This document shows, one piece after another, positions 1 to 6,545 of a stretch of 6,698 nucleotides of DNA (positions are counted from its first letter, which is position 1; every line of letters begins with the position of its first letter). The notes beneath the pieces are model-generated. The model worked only from the letters and a program-made list of their open reading frames with translations, did no database searches and was not told the origin of the DNA. The translations under genes were made by a program, and so were the position numbers. Origin of the DNA: CAZMFZ01 sp964565665 (lineage in GTDB: Bacteria; Bacteroidota; Bacteroidia; Cytophagales; UBA9547); NCBI GenBank assembly GCA_964565665.1, contig CAZMFZ010000154.1, positions 1 through 6,698 on the forward strand, in the 5' to 3' direction.

Positions 1-1
1 A

Positions 2-453
2 TTAAATTATTTTAAAGGGAAAATTCCAGTCTATTTTAGGGGCGATTCTAATTTGCTTGATGAAAAACGGGGCTTAAAAACATTCTTAAGAAGGTATTTT
101 TTACATTGGGTTTATTCCAAAATTGATTTGGCTTTCTATGTGGGCATAGAAAACAAAAAGTACTACTTAAAACACGGCCTGAAAGAAAATCAATTAGCAT
201 TTGCTCCACATGCCATAGAAAATAATCGATTTTATGATACGAGTGGAAGCCTCAAACAAAAAGCAGAGGAATGGCGTACTCACTTAGGCATTAAGGACAA
301 TGATAAAGCCATACTTTTTGTAGGTAAATTTATTGTAAAGAAAAACCCAATGCTTTTGTTAAATTCCTTCAAACACTTGAATGTCAATAACATACATTTA
401 ATCTTCGTAGGCAATGGCATTCTAGAGAATGAGTTGAAATCAAGCTCGAAAAC
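2..453 (+). CDS. GT4-family glycosyltransferase, 5'-truncated, part before the assembly gap
   Basis: This is the middle of a family-4 (GT-B fold) glycosyltransferase. The frame is open from the first complete codon (2-4) and has no start, so the gene begins left of the window; the TTG at 53 is internal. Before it the frame already reads PVYFRGDSN, followed by LLDE, a typical GT4 N-domain stretch. Further landmarks are APHAIENNRF (about 208-240), the linker leading to the C-terminal nucleotide-sugar domain, and FVGKFIVKKNP (about 317-350), the equivalent of the GR..KG motif that contacts the donor diphosphate. The reading ends in FVGNGILENELK at the Ns. Such enzymes transfer a sugar from a nucleotide-sugar donor to a lipid-linked or polysaccharide acceptor on the cytoplasmic side of the membrane; donor and acceptor cannot be read from sequence. 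No membrane segment is visible. It is the same gene as the part starting at 464. Confidence 0.85.
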
Positions 454-463
454 NNNNNNNNNN
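454..463. other. Assembly gap (10 Ns) inside a glycosyltransferase gene
   Basis: There are ten consecutive Ns. Before them the glycosyltransferase reads in frame 2 and after them in frame 1, yet protein similarity to the family continues smoothly (FVGNG...LK before, NVHFIPFQNQ after). An intact gene needs a missing length of 3n+2 bases, which ten is not. So ten Ns are most simply a placeholder, and the real gap is probably short, a few codons at most, judging from the usual spacing of these two family segments. Confidence 0.95.
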
Positions 464-834
464 TTTCCAATGTTCACTTTATCCCTTTTCAAAACCAATC
501 GCAAATGCCTGTGATATATCGATTGGGCGATGTATTTTGCCTGCCTTCTAGCGGACCAGGCGAAACTTGGGGATTGGCTTCAAATGAAGCTATGGCATGC
601 GGAAAACCAATAATAGTGAGCGACAAATGTGGTTGTGCTGCCGACTTAGTGAAAGAAGGAGAAAACGGATATATTTTTGAATCGGGCAATGAAAAACAAC
701 TTACAGAATTACTTGATAAAATGCTGGCATTCAATTTAAAATTAATGGGGCAAGCTTCTCAGAATATCATTAACCAATATTCAATTAAAGAAATTGTGAA
801 TGCAGTTGAGCTTACATTTCAAAAGAGCTTTTAA
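464..834 (+). CDS. GT4-family glycosyltransferase, part after the assembly gap (C-terminal domain)
   Basis: This is the C-terminal half of the nucleotide-sugar-binding domain of the gene that begins left of the window. The frame is open from the gap and reads SNVHFIPFQNQSQ before the ATG at 505, so that ATG is internal and not a start. The GT4 signature EX7E is present, with Glu codons at 562-564 and 586-588, inside GPGETWGLASNEAMACGKP; these glutamates contact the donor sugar and nucleotide in the family. It is followed by the usual IIVSDKCGCAADLV and NGYIF segments. The gene ends in TAA at 832-834, and the next glycosyltransferase starts after 3 bases, so the two are surely co-transcribed. 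The substrate is unknown. There is no sign of decay apart from the assembly gap. Confidence 0.88.
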
Positions 835-837
835 TTT

Positions 838-2007
838 ATGAAAATTCTTCACATAAGTCCGTCATATTTTCCCGCTTTCCAATTTGGCGGACCCATTCAA
901 TCAGTTCATTTACTCAATAGAGAGTTAGTAAAATTAGGAGCGAGTGTAGATGTTTTTACTACCAATGCAGGGCTTGATTCCAACACTTACAATTCTGCTC
1001 AATGGACTGATTTACAAGGTGTTAAAGTTAAATACTTTTCATTTTTCGGATATATACACTACAATTTTTCAATTCCAATTCTTATTGCATTAATTAAAAA
1101 TGTAAAGCATTACGATGTAGTACACATCACAGCTGTGTGGAATTTTCCCGTTTGGGCGGCTTGCTTTGCATGCTGGTGTCACAAAAAGCCTTACATTATT
1201 TCGCCAAGAGGCACAATTTACCCAGAAACTATTGCCATCAAATCTTCATTATTCAAGAAATTATACTATTATTTTGTAGCAAAAAAATGCCTTTTGAGAG
1301 CTTCTGCCATTCATTTTACTTCAATAGATGAAGAAGAAAAAGTAAAAACCTTTCTGGCATTAAAAGTCAAAAGTATTGTGATACCAAACGGTATTAATTT
1401 AGATGAATTCAAAATAGAAACTTCACCAATTCAAAATTATACGTGGCTTCAAAAGCCTTATATTTTATTTCTTGGCAGAATAAACCACAAAAAAGGACTC
1501 GACATACTGTATAAGGCATTTGCTGAGATAGCAAAGCAAAACCCTACCGTTAAATTAGTAATCGTAGGGCCTGATAGTGACAATTACACATTGGTACTTG
1601 ATAAACTTGCTGAAGAGTTGCACATTACAAATCATCTGATATATGCAGGTCAATTAGAAGGCGAAGTTAAAATTATGGCCTATAAAAATGCTTTGTGTTT
1701 TGCTCTTACTTCTTATTCTGAAAACTTTGGCATGAGCGTAGTAGAGGCTTTAGCTTGTGGTTGCCCAGTAGTTATCTCCGATAAAGTGGGTATTTTCCCT
1801 GAAATTAATAATAACAATGCAGGCTTGGTTACTACCCTCGATTACTTAGAAGTGGCAAAAGCGATTAACACCGTGCTTTCAAACCCAATGCTGAGAGACG
1901 AACTTATAGAAAATGGTTTGGAAACAGTTGAAAAACTGTATTCAATAGAAGGTGTAGCTCTAAAATTTATCCAATTATACAAGACCCTAACATCGCATGC
2001 AAAATGA
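838..2007 (+). CDS. GT4-family glycosyltransferase (glycosyltransferase group 1)
   Basis: This is a complete 389-residue GT-B glycosyltransferase, of usual length for the family. The N-terminal acceptor-side domain (about 1-185) begins MKILHISPSYFPAFQFGGP, the standard first strand and GGP loop (G17-P19), and includes HITAVWNFP (about 96-104) and SPRGTIYP (122-129). The C-terminal domain (about 190-389) carries LGRINHKKG (212-220), whose Arg and Lys are expected to contact the diphosphate, and EX7E with E295 and E303 in SENFGMSVVEALACGCPVV. No signal peptide or membrane helix is seen; it probably acts in the cytosol or on the inner face of the membrane. The ATG at 838 lies 3 bases after the preceding glycosyltransferase, with no Shine-Dalgarno sequence, as is normal in Bacteroidota. 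Its stop overlaps the next start as ATGA. It probably adds one sugar in a capsule, O-antigen or exopolysaccharide pathway, but neither donor nor linkage can be inferred. Confidence 0.92.
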   Translation: MKILHISPSYFPAFQFGGPIQSVHLLNRELVKLGASVDVFTTNAGLDSNTYNSAQWTDLQGVKVKYFSFFGYIHYNFSIPILIALIKNVKHYDVVHITAVWNFPVWAACFACWCHKKPYIISPRGTIYPETIAIKSSLFKKLYYYFVAKKCLLRASAIHFTSIDEEEKVKTFLALKVKSIVIPNGINLDEFKIETSPIQNYTWLQKPYILFLGRINHKKGLDILYKAFAEIAKQNPTVKLVIVGPDSDNYTLVLDKLAEELHITNHLIYAGQLEGEVKIMAYKNALCFALTSYSENFGMSVVEALACGCPVVISDKVGIFPEINNNNAGLVTTLDYLEVAKAINTVLSNPMLRDELIENGLETVEKLYSIEGVALKFIQLYKTLTSHAK

Positions 2008-3101
2008 ACTATATCCATGAAATTACCACTTACCTCAACACAGAAATCCCACTTCAATACCAAGAAAGCTACGACAATTGCGGGCTGCTGGTAGGCTCAC
2101 CAGACTTTGAACTAAAAAATGTATTGGTTACGCTCGATGTTACCGAAGATGTTATCAACGAGGCATTTATGAATGAATGCAACTTGATTGTGGCTCACCA
2201 TCCTATTATTTTTAAAGGATTGAAAAGCATTACAGGCAAGAATAATTTCGAACGCGCCATTATCAGAGCTATAAAAAACGACATTGCAATTTTTGCCATA
2301 CACACCAATTTAGATAATATTTCTGGGGGCGTAAACTTCAAGATTGCCGAAAAACTAGCCTTGACAAACATAAAAATACTTGCGCCCAAGTTTGATTCAC
2401 TGAAAAAATTAACAGTTTTTATTCCCATTGAAAAAGCAGAGGAATTTACAAAAACACTGCACAATGCGGGAGCTGGCAATATTGGCAATTACCAAGAGTG
2501 CAGTTTTACATCAGATGGCATGGGCACATTTCGCCCCAATGAAAAATCAAATCCTGCAATAGGGCAAAGAAATAAGTTGGAGCATGTAAGGGAAACAAAA
2601 ATTGAAGTGATTTTACCCTCACATGCTGAAAAAAATATACTTACGGCCATGCAAAAGGCGCATCCTTATGAAGAAGTGGCTTACTATTTGTCGAAATTAG
2701 ACAATCAAAATCAAAATTTGGGAAGTGGTGCTATTGGTGAATTGCCAAACGAAATGCGAACCGAATATTTTTTGGATAAAATAAAAGCAGTTTTCAGAGC
2801 AAAAACAATACGCCACACCAAGCAAATAAAAGCCACAGTAAAAAGAATAGCCATTTGCGGGGGCGCAGGTAGCTTTTTATTGAAAAATGCAATGGCTCAA
2901 AATGCCGATATTTTTATCTCCTCTGATTTCAAATACCACGAATTTTTCGATGCAGACGACAAAATAATGGTGGCCGACATTGGGCACTATGAAAGCGAAC
3001 AATACACAAAAGATTTGTTACAGGAAATAATATCAGAAAAATTCCCTAATATTGCAGTCCTTTTGTCAAAAGCCAACACCAACCCCGTCTTTTATACTTA
3101 A
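2004..3101 (+). CDS. NIF3-family dinuclear metal-center protein with inserted CutA1-like domain
   Basis: This 365-residue NIF3/YqfO-type protein is often labelled 'GTP cyclohydrolase 1 type 2', a name based on thin evidence. The two halves of the NIF3 domain carry the metal ligands of the family: H65-H66 in VAHHPIIFKG, D104 in AIHTNLDN (with H100), and H328 and E332 in ADIGHYESE. These fit the dinuclear site known from E. coli YbgI structures. YDNCGLLVG (23-31), GGAGS (286-290) and NTNP (358-361) are other conserved stretches. Between the halves (about 131-235) lies an insert ending in AHPYEEVAYY, the CutA1/PII-like domain of the long YqfO subtype; short forms such as YbgI lack it. Relatives form hexameric toroids in the cytosol; the physiological substrate is unsettled. 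The ATG at 2004 overlaps the upstream stop (ATGA), suggesting translational coupling to the glycosyltransferase. The zinc-ribbon gene follows 7 bases after the TAA. Confidence 0.93.
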   Translation: MNYIHEITTYLNTEIPLQYQESYDNCGLLVGSPDFELKNVLVTLDVTEDVINEAFMNECNLIVAHHPIIFKGLKSITGKNNFERAIIRAIKNDIAIFAIHTNLDNISGGVNFKIAEKLALTNIKILAPKFDSLKKLTVFIPIEKAEEFTKTLHNAGAGNIGNYQECSFTSDGMGTFRPNEKSNPAIGQRNKLEHVRETKIEVILPSHAEKNILTAMQKAHPYEEVAYYLSKLDNQNQNLGSGAIGELPNEMRTEYFLDKIKAVFRAKTIRHTKQIKATVKRIAICGGAGSFLLKNAMAQNADIFISSDFKYHEFFDADDKIMVADIGHYESEQYTKDLLQEIISEKFPNIAVLLSKANTNPVFYT

Positions 3102-3108
3102 AAATTGC

Positions 3109-3915
3109 ATGGAACAAACCGTAGAGCAGAAACTAGAATCCCTTCTTAAGCTGCAAGCTATAGATTCTAATATAGATGATATAAAGAAAGTGAGAGGCGA
3201 TCTTCCTGAAGAAGTTCGCGATATTGAAGATGAAATTATTGGCTTTGAAACCCGAGTGGGCAAATACAATGAAGAAATAAAATCGTTTGATGAAATAATT
3301 ACTGGTTTTAAAAATGCCATAAAAGATGCTGAAAAACTCATAAAAAAATATGAAGATCAGCAATCGAATGTGCGTAACAACAGAGAGTTTGATGCCATTG
3401 CTAAAGAAATAGAATTGCAACAACTCGAAATTCAGCTTTGCGATAAGAAAATCAAAGAGGCTATTTTTAAAATAGACCAAAAAAAGAAAGATATTGAAGG
3501 CACAACTGGTGCGTTGGATGCTAGAAAAGCTGATTTGAATGTGAAGAAATCTGAGCTAAACGTAATAATAGCCGAAGGAGAAGAAGAAATAAAAGTATTG
3601 ATGAAAAGCCGTGAATCTGCATCGAAAAATGTAGAGGAAAAACTTTTCACTTCTTATATGAGATTAAGAAACAATTTCCGCAATGGGCTGGCAGTAGTAT
3701 TTGTAAAGCGTGATTCTTGTGGAGGATGTTTCAACCAAGTGCCACCACAACGCCAAGCTGAAATTAAGGAAAAGAAAAAAATAATTGTTTGCGAGCATTG
3801 CGGCAGAATATTGGCAGGTGTAGAAATGATAGCCATACCAGAAGTAGTAGCCAAGAAAGGAAGCTCACTCAAAGAAGTAAAAGAAGCCGCCAAAGAAAAA
3901 GAATTGGCTTTGTAG
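3109..3915 (+). CDS. C4-type zinc-ribbon coiled-coil protein (DUF164 / zf-RING_7 family)
   Basis: The 268-residue product has a long, charged, heptad-like region (about 5-185), predicted to be an antiparallel coiled-coil hairpin. It contains the conserved NVRNNREFDAIAKEIE segment (87-102). A C-terminal zinc ribbon follows, with C204-x2-C207 and C228-x2-C231 (SCGGC and VCEHCG), and then a Lys/Glu-rich tail (about 249-268). I chose the ATG at 3109. The frame is open upstream to a TTG at 3052, but that would overlap the NIF3 gene by 50 bases and add a non-family N-terminus, whereas MEQTVEQKLESLLKLQ is the usual beginning. The architecture matches Helicobacter HP0958 (FlgZ), which binds RpoN and RNA; in most bacteria the role is unknown and a nucleic-acid or protein adaptor is only a guess. 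It is the last gene of the plus-strand series, followed by a terminator. Confidence 0.92.
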   Translation: MEQTVEQKLESLLKLQAIDSNIDDIKKVRGDLPEEVRDIEDEIIGFETRVGKYNEEIKSFDEIITGFKNAIKDAEKLIKKYEDQQSNVRNNREFDAIAKEIELQQLEIQLCDKKIKEAIFKIDQKKKDIEGTTGALDARKADLNVKKSELNVIIAEGEEEIKVLMKSRESASKNVEEKLFTSYMRLRNNFRNGLAVVFVKRDSCGGCFNQVPPQRQAEIKEKKKIIVCEHCGRILAGVEMIAIPEVVAKKGSSLKEVKEAAKEKELAL

Positions 3916-3931
3916 CAGCATAAAATAATAG

Positions 3932-3965
3932 AAAGGGTTCAATTTTTCAATTGAACCCTTTTTTT
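3932..3965. terminator. Rho-independent terminator between convergent genes, probably bidirectional
   Basis: A perfect 13-bp inverted repeat (3932-3944 with 3949-3961) encloses a 4-base TTTC loop, and the T-run extends to 3965. The T-run serves the plus-strand operon, whose last stop is at 3915. Read on the minus strand, the same stem is followed by a looser T-rich stretch (complement of 3921-3934). It lies just past the DUF155 stop at 3972, so it may terminate that gene too. Confidence 0.9.
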
Positions 3966-3971
3966 AAGGTG

Positions 3972-4757
3972 TCAAAATACCTTCTCTATGAATATATTGA
4001 TGATTTCAATAAATATAAGCACAATAACTATCCATTCTAAAAACGAACTTTCACGGTGCTGGAGCAAATCGGTGAAAAGCTTCATGTTGTTTTCCACTAT
4101 TCGCAGCCTATAATCTACATCACGAAACCGGATGCTGATTTCGAAAATATCTTTTAGGCCTTGGTCTACTTTCGAAAGGTATTCATCGTCCCACACCGAC
4201 TCTGGATTGTCAAGAATATATAGATTATCGAGAATGCTATTTTTAATGTTTAAAGTTCTGCCAATGAACCTCAGCAAATCTTTTTTAGGAATTTTTATCT
4301 TCCCATACTTTTCAAGTTGTTCTGTAAATTGCTTTGTACCTTCCAAAATATCGTAACTGAGCGATTCATAATAGTCCATTGCTACGCTTTGCCCTACGTG
4401 AAGCATACAGATGCGCACTACTTTTTCATTTAGTTCTGGCACAGAAATAGAATTGTGCTTGAAAGCAATTTTCTCATTGGGTTTTACTTCCACAAGAAAA
4501 TCGTCACTGTATTCTTTATCGATATTTTTATCGTAAAACTGACTTAGAAACTTAAGTATATTGCTCTTTTCCAGCACATTGTAGCCACCCAATACTACAA
4601 TACCATAGTTAAATACGTTGAGAAATTTGCCTTCTTCTAACACATAAAACAGCTCATAAACACTTGCAATTGTAGGCTCAACTTTAAATTCTTTTCTGAG
4701 TTTGCGAATGTTAATTTGCTCGGCCAACTGAAAAGCTTCTATTTTTAGATGGCTCAT
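3972..4757 (-). CDS. RMD1/DUF155-family protein with C-terminal membrane anchor
   Basis: This 261-residue protein shows the DUF155 (RMD1/SIF2/SIF3/YagE) pattern. It has NVFNYGIVVL (47-56), the core motif HVGQSVAMDYYE (120-131), LNIKNSILDNLYILDNPESVWDD (positions 169-191, a conserved N/L/D and P-x-x-x-W block), the EISIRFRDVDYRLRIVENNM region (206-225) and LEWIVIVLIFIEI (240-252). The last is a hydrophobic helix within seven or so residues of the C-terminus and looks like a single tail anchor that leaves the bulk of the protein in the cytosol. Eukaryotic members are yeast Rmd1/Rmd8 and human RMND1, a mitochondrial inner-membrane protein tied to mitochondrial translation. Bacterial members have no established function. 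The ATG at 4757 gives the usual N-terminus, and no Shine-Dalgarno sequence is seen. It lies 112 bases downstream of dnaB in the same direction and may share its transcript or have its own promoter. Confidence 0.88.
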   Translation of the reverse strand: MSHLKIEAFQLAEQINIRKLRKEFKVEPTIASVYELFYVLEEGKFLNVFNYGIVVLGGYNVLEKSNILKFLSQFYDKNIDKEYSDDFLVEVKPNEKIAFKHNSISVPELNEKVVRICMLHVGQSVAMDYYESLSYDILEGTKQFTEQLEKYGKIKIPKKDLLRFIGRTLNIKNSILDNLYILDNPESVWDDEYLSKVDQGLKDIFEISIRFRDVDYRLRIVENNMKLFTDLLQHRESSFLEWIVIVLIFIEIINIFIEKVF

Positions 4758-4800
4758 AATGGTATGTGAATTAAAGTATCCTCTAAATTAGTGAAATTAT

Positions 4801-4823
4801 AATTACAATCGTTCCTTGTAATT
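4801..4823 (-). terminator. AT-rich stem-loop between dnaB and the DUF155 gene, possible weak terminator
   Basis: A perfect 8-bp inverted repeat, AATTACAA (4801-4808) with TTGTAATT (4816-4823), encloses a 7-base loop. It lies 47 bases past the dnaB stop. On the minus strand it is followed by an A/T-rich but not T-only stretch, so termination would be weak at best. It could equally be an operator dyad for the DUF155 gene, whose start lies 43 bases further on. Confidence 0.35.
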
Positions 4824-4869
4824 GTTCGGGTAGAGGTGGTTGAAAAGAAAAACTACGAATTTTATTAAA

Positions 4870-6471
4870 TTAGAAATTTGGTTCTGGATAATCGCCTGGT
4901 TTACCAAGGTCTATCCCTTTGTTCTTATCTTCATTATCCCAGTTTTTACTTTGCATTTTTATGGTGTTATCGCCACCAAAGCCACCATTGCCTTTTACAT
5001 TAGGAAAGTTCATATCGTTGCCGAAGTTTGTTAGGCTATTGGCATCTACAGGGGAATCGCCTTCCAAATCGCAAAATTTTGTGTATTTGCCAATATAACG
5101 AAGCTTCACTGTATCTACAGGGCCGTTTCTGTGCTTGGCCACTATCACCTCGCCCACGCCTGTGGTTGGCATTCCGTTTTCGTCTTCGGTAAGGCCATAA
5201 TATTCGGGTCGATAAAGGAACATCACCATATCGGCATCTTGCTCAATAGAGCCTGATTCACGTAAATCTGATAGTTGAGGGCGTTTGGAAGTGCCTCTGG
5301 TTTCAACCGCACGGCTTAGTTGCGAAAGGGCAATTACCGGAACTTCCAATTCCTTCGCCATACCTTTGAGTGAGCGGGAAATATAGGCAATTTCTTGTTC
5401 ACGATTGCCCGAGGCTTTGCTGCCATTATCGCCACTCATTAATTGCAAGTAATCGATTACTATCAATTCAATATTGTGTTGGGTTTTGAGTCTGCGGCAT
5501 TTGGCTCTTAATTCCAACACACTCAAAGCAGGAGTGTCATCTATAAATATTTTAGCTGACGACAACCTGCCTACTTTTTGAGTTAGTTGTATCCATTCGT
5601 GTTCGGCCAATTGGCCTTTTTTTATTTTCTCCGATTCTATTTCCGACTCCGATGAAATCATTCTGAGCATGAGCTGAATATTCGACATCTCAAGTGAAAA
5701 TATGGCACAGGCACGGTTGTGATCTACGGCTGCATTTCTAATGGTGGAAAGCACAAAAGCCGTTTTACCCATAGCTGGGCGAGCTGCCACAATTACCAAA
5801 TCGCTTTTTTGCCAGCCGGAAGTAAGCCTATCTAGATTAGTAAAGCCGCTTGGCACACCAGTTAATCCATCTTTATGTTTTCGTTTTTCCTCTATTTCCT
5901 TTAATGCTTTTTGAACCAAAGTATTGGTACCTTCATAGTTCTTCTTTTGCAACTGTTCTGATATTTCAAACAACTTTTGTTGAGCCCCATCAAGAATATG
6001 AAATACATCTTCAGTATCTTCATGTGCTTCTTTAAATACCTGTGCCGATATGGTGATGAGGCAGCGTTTGAGGTAATATTGCACCATTATCCGCCCATGG
6101 TATTCTATATTGGCAGCAGATTGTATATTAAATGTAAGCTGCGAAATATAAAAAGCCCCGCCTACAAACTCTAGCTGACCGTTGAATCGCAATTCGTTGG
6201 TAACAGTGCGAATATCAATAGGCTCCGATTTATTGGAAAGATTGAGAATGGCCTCATATATTTTCTTGTTTTTGTCTTCATAAAAGGCATCAGGACGCAA
6301 AAAATCGGCCACTTTTGAAAGTGCTTCTTTGTCTATCAATAAGGCACCGAGTACTGATTGTTCTAAATCCGGGGCTGCGGGTTGGGCTTTGTCTAGGCCG
6401 AAAGCGGTAAAAGCTTTGGGTTTGTTTTGTATTCTTTTTGTTGATTGATTGCCGATTGCTGAAGATTCCAT
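4870..6471 (-). CDS. dnaB: Replicative DNA helicase DnaB
   Basis: This is the hexameric ring helicase that unwinds DNA ahead of the replisome and interacts with primase. The 533-residue protein is complete. The N-terminal collar domain (about 34-170) begins PDLEQSVLGALLID. A linker helix (about 180-200) leads to the RecA-like domain (about 205-470) with Walker A ARPAMGKT (230-237, K236), the presumed catalytic E261 in FSLEM, Walker B LIVIDYLQL (336-344, D340), QLSRAVETR (384-392), DLRESGSIEQDAD (402-414) and the arginine finger R448 in KHRNGP. No intein is present. It is longer than the 471 residues of E. coli DnaB because of a ~33-residue N-terminal extension and a ~60-residue Gly/Asn/Asp-rich tail (about 472-533) ending GDYPEPNF. 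The ATG at 6471 is the first in-frame start that keeps the whole collar. No helicase loader or primase gene is adjacent. Expression probably starts within the 6472-6540 leader. Confidence 0.97.
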   Translation of the reverse strand: MESSAIGNQSTKRIQNKPKAFTAFGLDKAQPAAPDLEQSVLGALLIDKEALSKVADFLRPDAFYEDKNKKIYEAILNLSNKSEPIDIRTVTNELRFNGQLEFVGGAFYISQLTFNIQSAANIEYHGRIMVQYYLKRCLITISAQVFKEAHEDTEDVFHILDGAQQKLFEISEQLQKKNYEGTNTLVQKALKEIEEKRKHKDGLTGVPSGFTNLDRLTSGWQKSDLVIVAARPAMGKTAFVLSTIRNAAVDHNRACAIFSLEMSNIQLMLRMISSESEIESEKIKKGQLAEHEWIQLTQKVGRLSSAKIFIDDTPALSVLELRAKCRRLKTQHNIELIVIDYLQLMSGDNGSKASGNREQEIAYISRSLKGMAKELEVPVIALSQLSRAVETRGTSKRPQLSDLRESGSIEQDADMVMFLYRPEYYGLTEDENGMPTTGVGEVIVAKHRNGPVDTVKLRYIGKYTKFCDLEGDSPVDANSLTNFGNDMNFPNVKGNGGFGGDNTIKMQSKNWDNEDKNKGIDLGKPGDYPEPNF

Positions 6472-6478
6472 AAGTAAA

Positions 6479-6509
6479 CAAAAGTATTACAAAGCTTTAC
6501 CCAATTATA
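6479..6509 (-). promoter_or_regulatory. Candidate dnaB promoter elements (Bacteroidota -7 type)
   Basis: On the minus strand two stretches resemble the Bacteroidota -7 box TAnnTTTG: TACTTTTG (complement of 6479-6486, exact match) and TATAATTG (complement of 6502-6509, one mismatch). The first would leave an almost leaderless message; the second gives a leader of about 25-30 bases and is more plausible. Neither has a TTG box at the expected ~19-base spacing, so the call is tentative. Confidence 0.3.
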
Positions 6510-6527
6510 CCATTTTTATTAACAAAG

Positions 6528-6536
6528 TTATTCACA
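6528..6536 (+). promoter_or_regulatory. DnaA-box-like 9-mer upstream of dnaB
   Basis: TTATTCACA fits the relaxed DnaA-box consensus TTWTNCACA. It is a single site, 57 bases upstream of the dnaB start, between the promoter-like region and the tandem repeats. One such match is not surprising by chance in an AT-rich sequence of this length; only its position makes it worth noting. Confidence 0.3.
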
Positions 6537-6545
6537 TAGGTTGTT

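Noticed and set aside
53..514. Glycosyltransferase starting at TTG 53 and ending at 514
   Set aside because: Coding continues upstream to the window edge with family-like residues, and the last part of this reading is a false frame created by the arbitrary length of the N run.
505..834. Independent 109-residue gene starting at ATG 505
   Set aside because: The same frame is open back to the N gap and encodes typical GT4 residues before this ATG, so it is internal to the interrupted glycosyltransferase.
3052..3108. Longer zinc-ribbon protein starting at TTG 3052
   Set aside because: It overlaps the NIF3 gene by 50 bases and adds a 19-residue non-family N-terminus; the ATG at 3109 gives the standard beginning.
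3066..3893. Antisense ORFs opposite the zinc-ribbon gene
   Set aside because: Their products are low-complexity Ser/Phe-rich mirror images of a Lys/Glu-rich coiled-coil gene and resemble no family.
4801..4823. A stray copy of the dnaB-upstream repeat in the dnaB-DUF155 spacer
   Set aside because: It shares only short pieces such as TTACAAGG and AATCGTT with the repeat units, in a different arrangement; this is within chance for AT-rich sequence.
4840..5034. Small plus-strand ORF encoding a hydrophobic peptide over the dnaB 3' end
   Set aside because: Most of it is antisense to the dnaB tail-coding region; it has no supporting start context or family resemblance.
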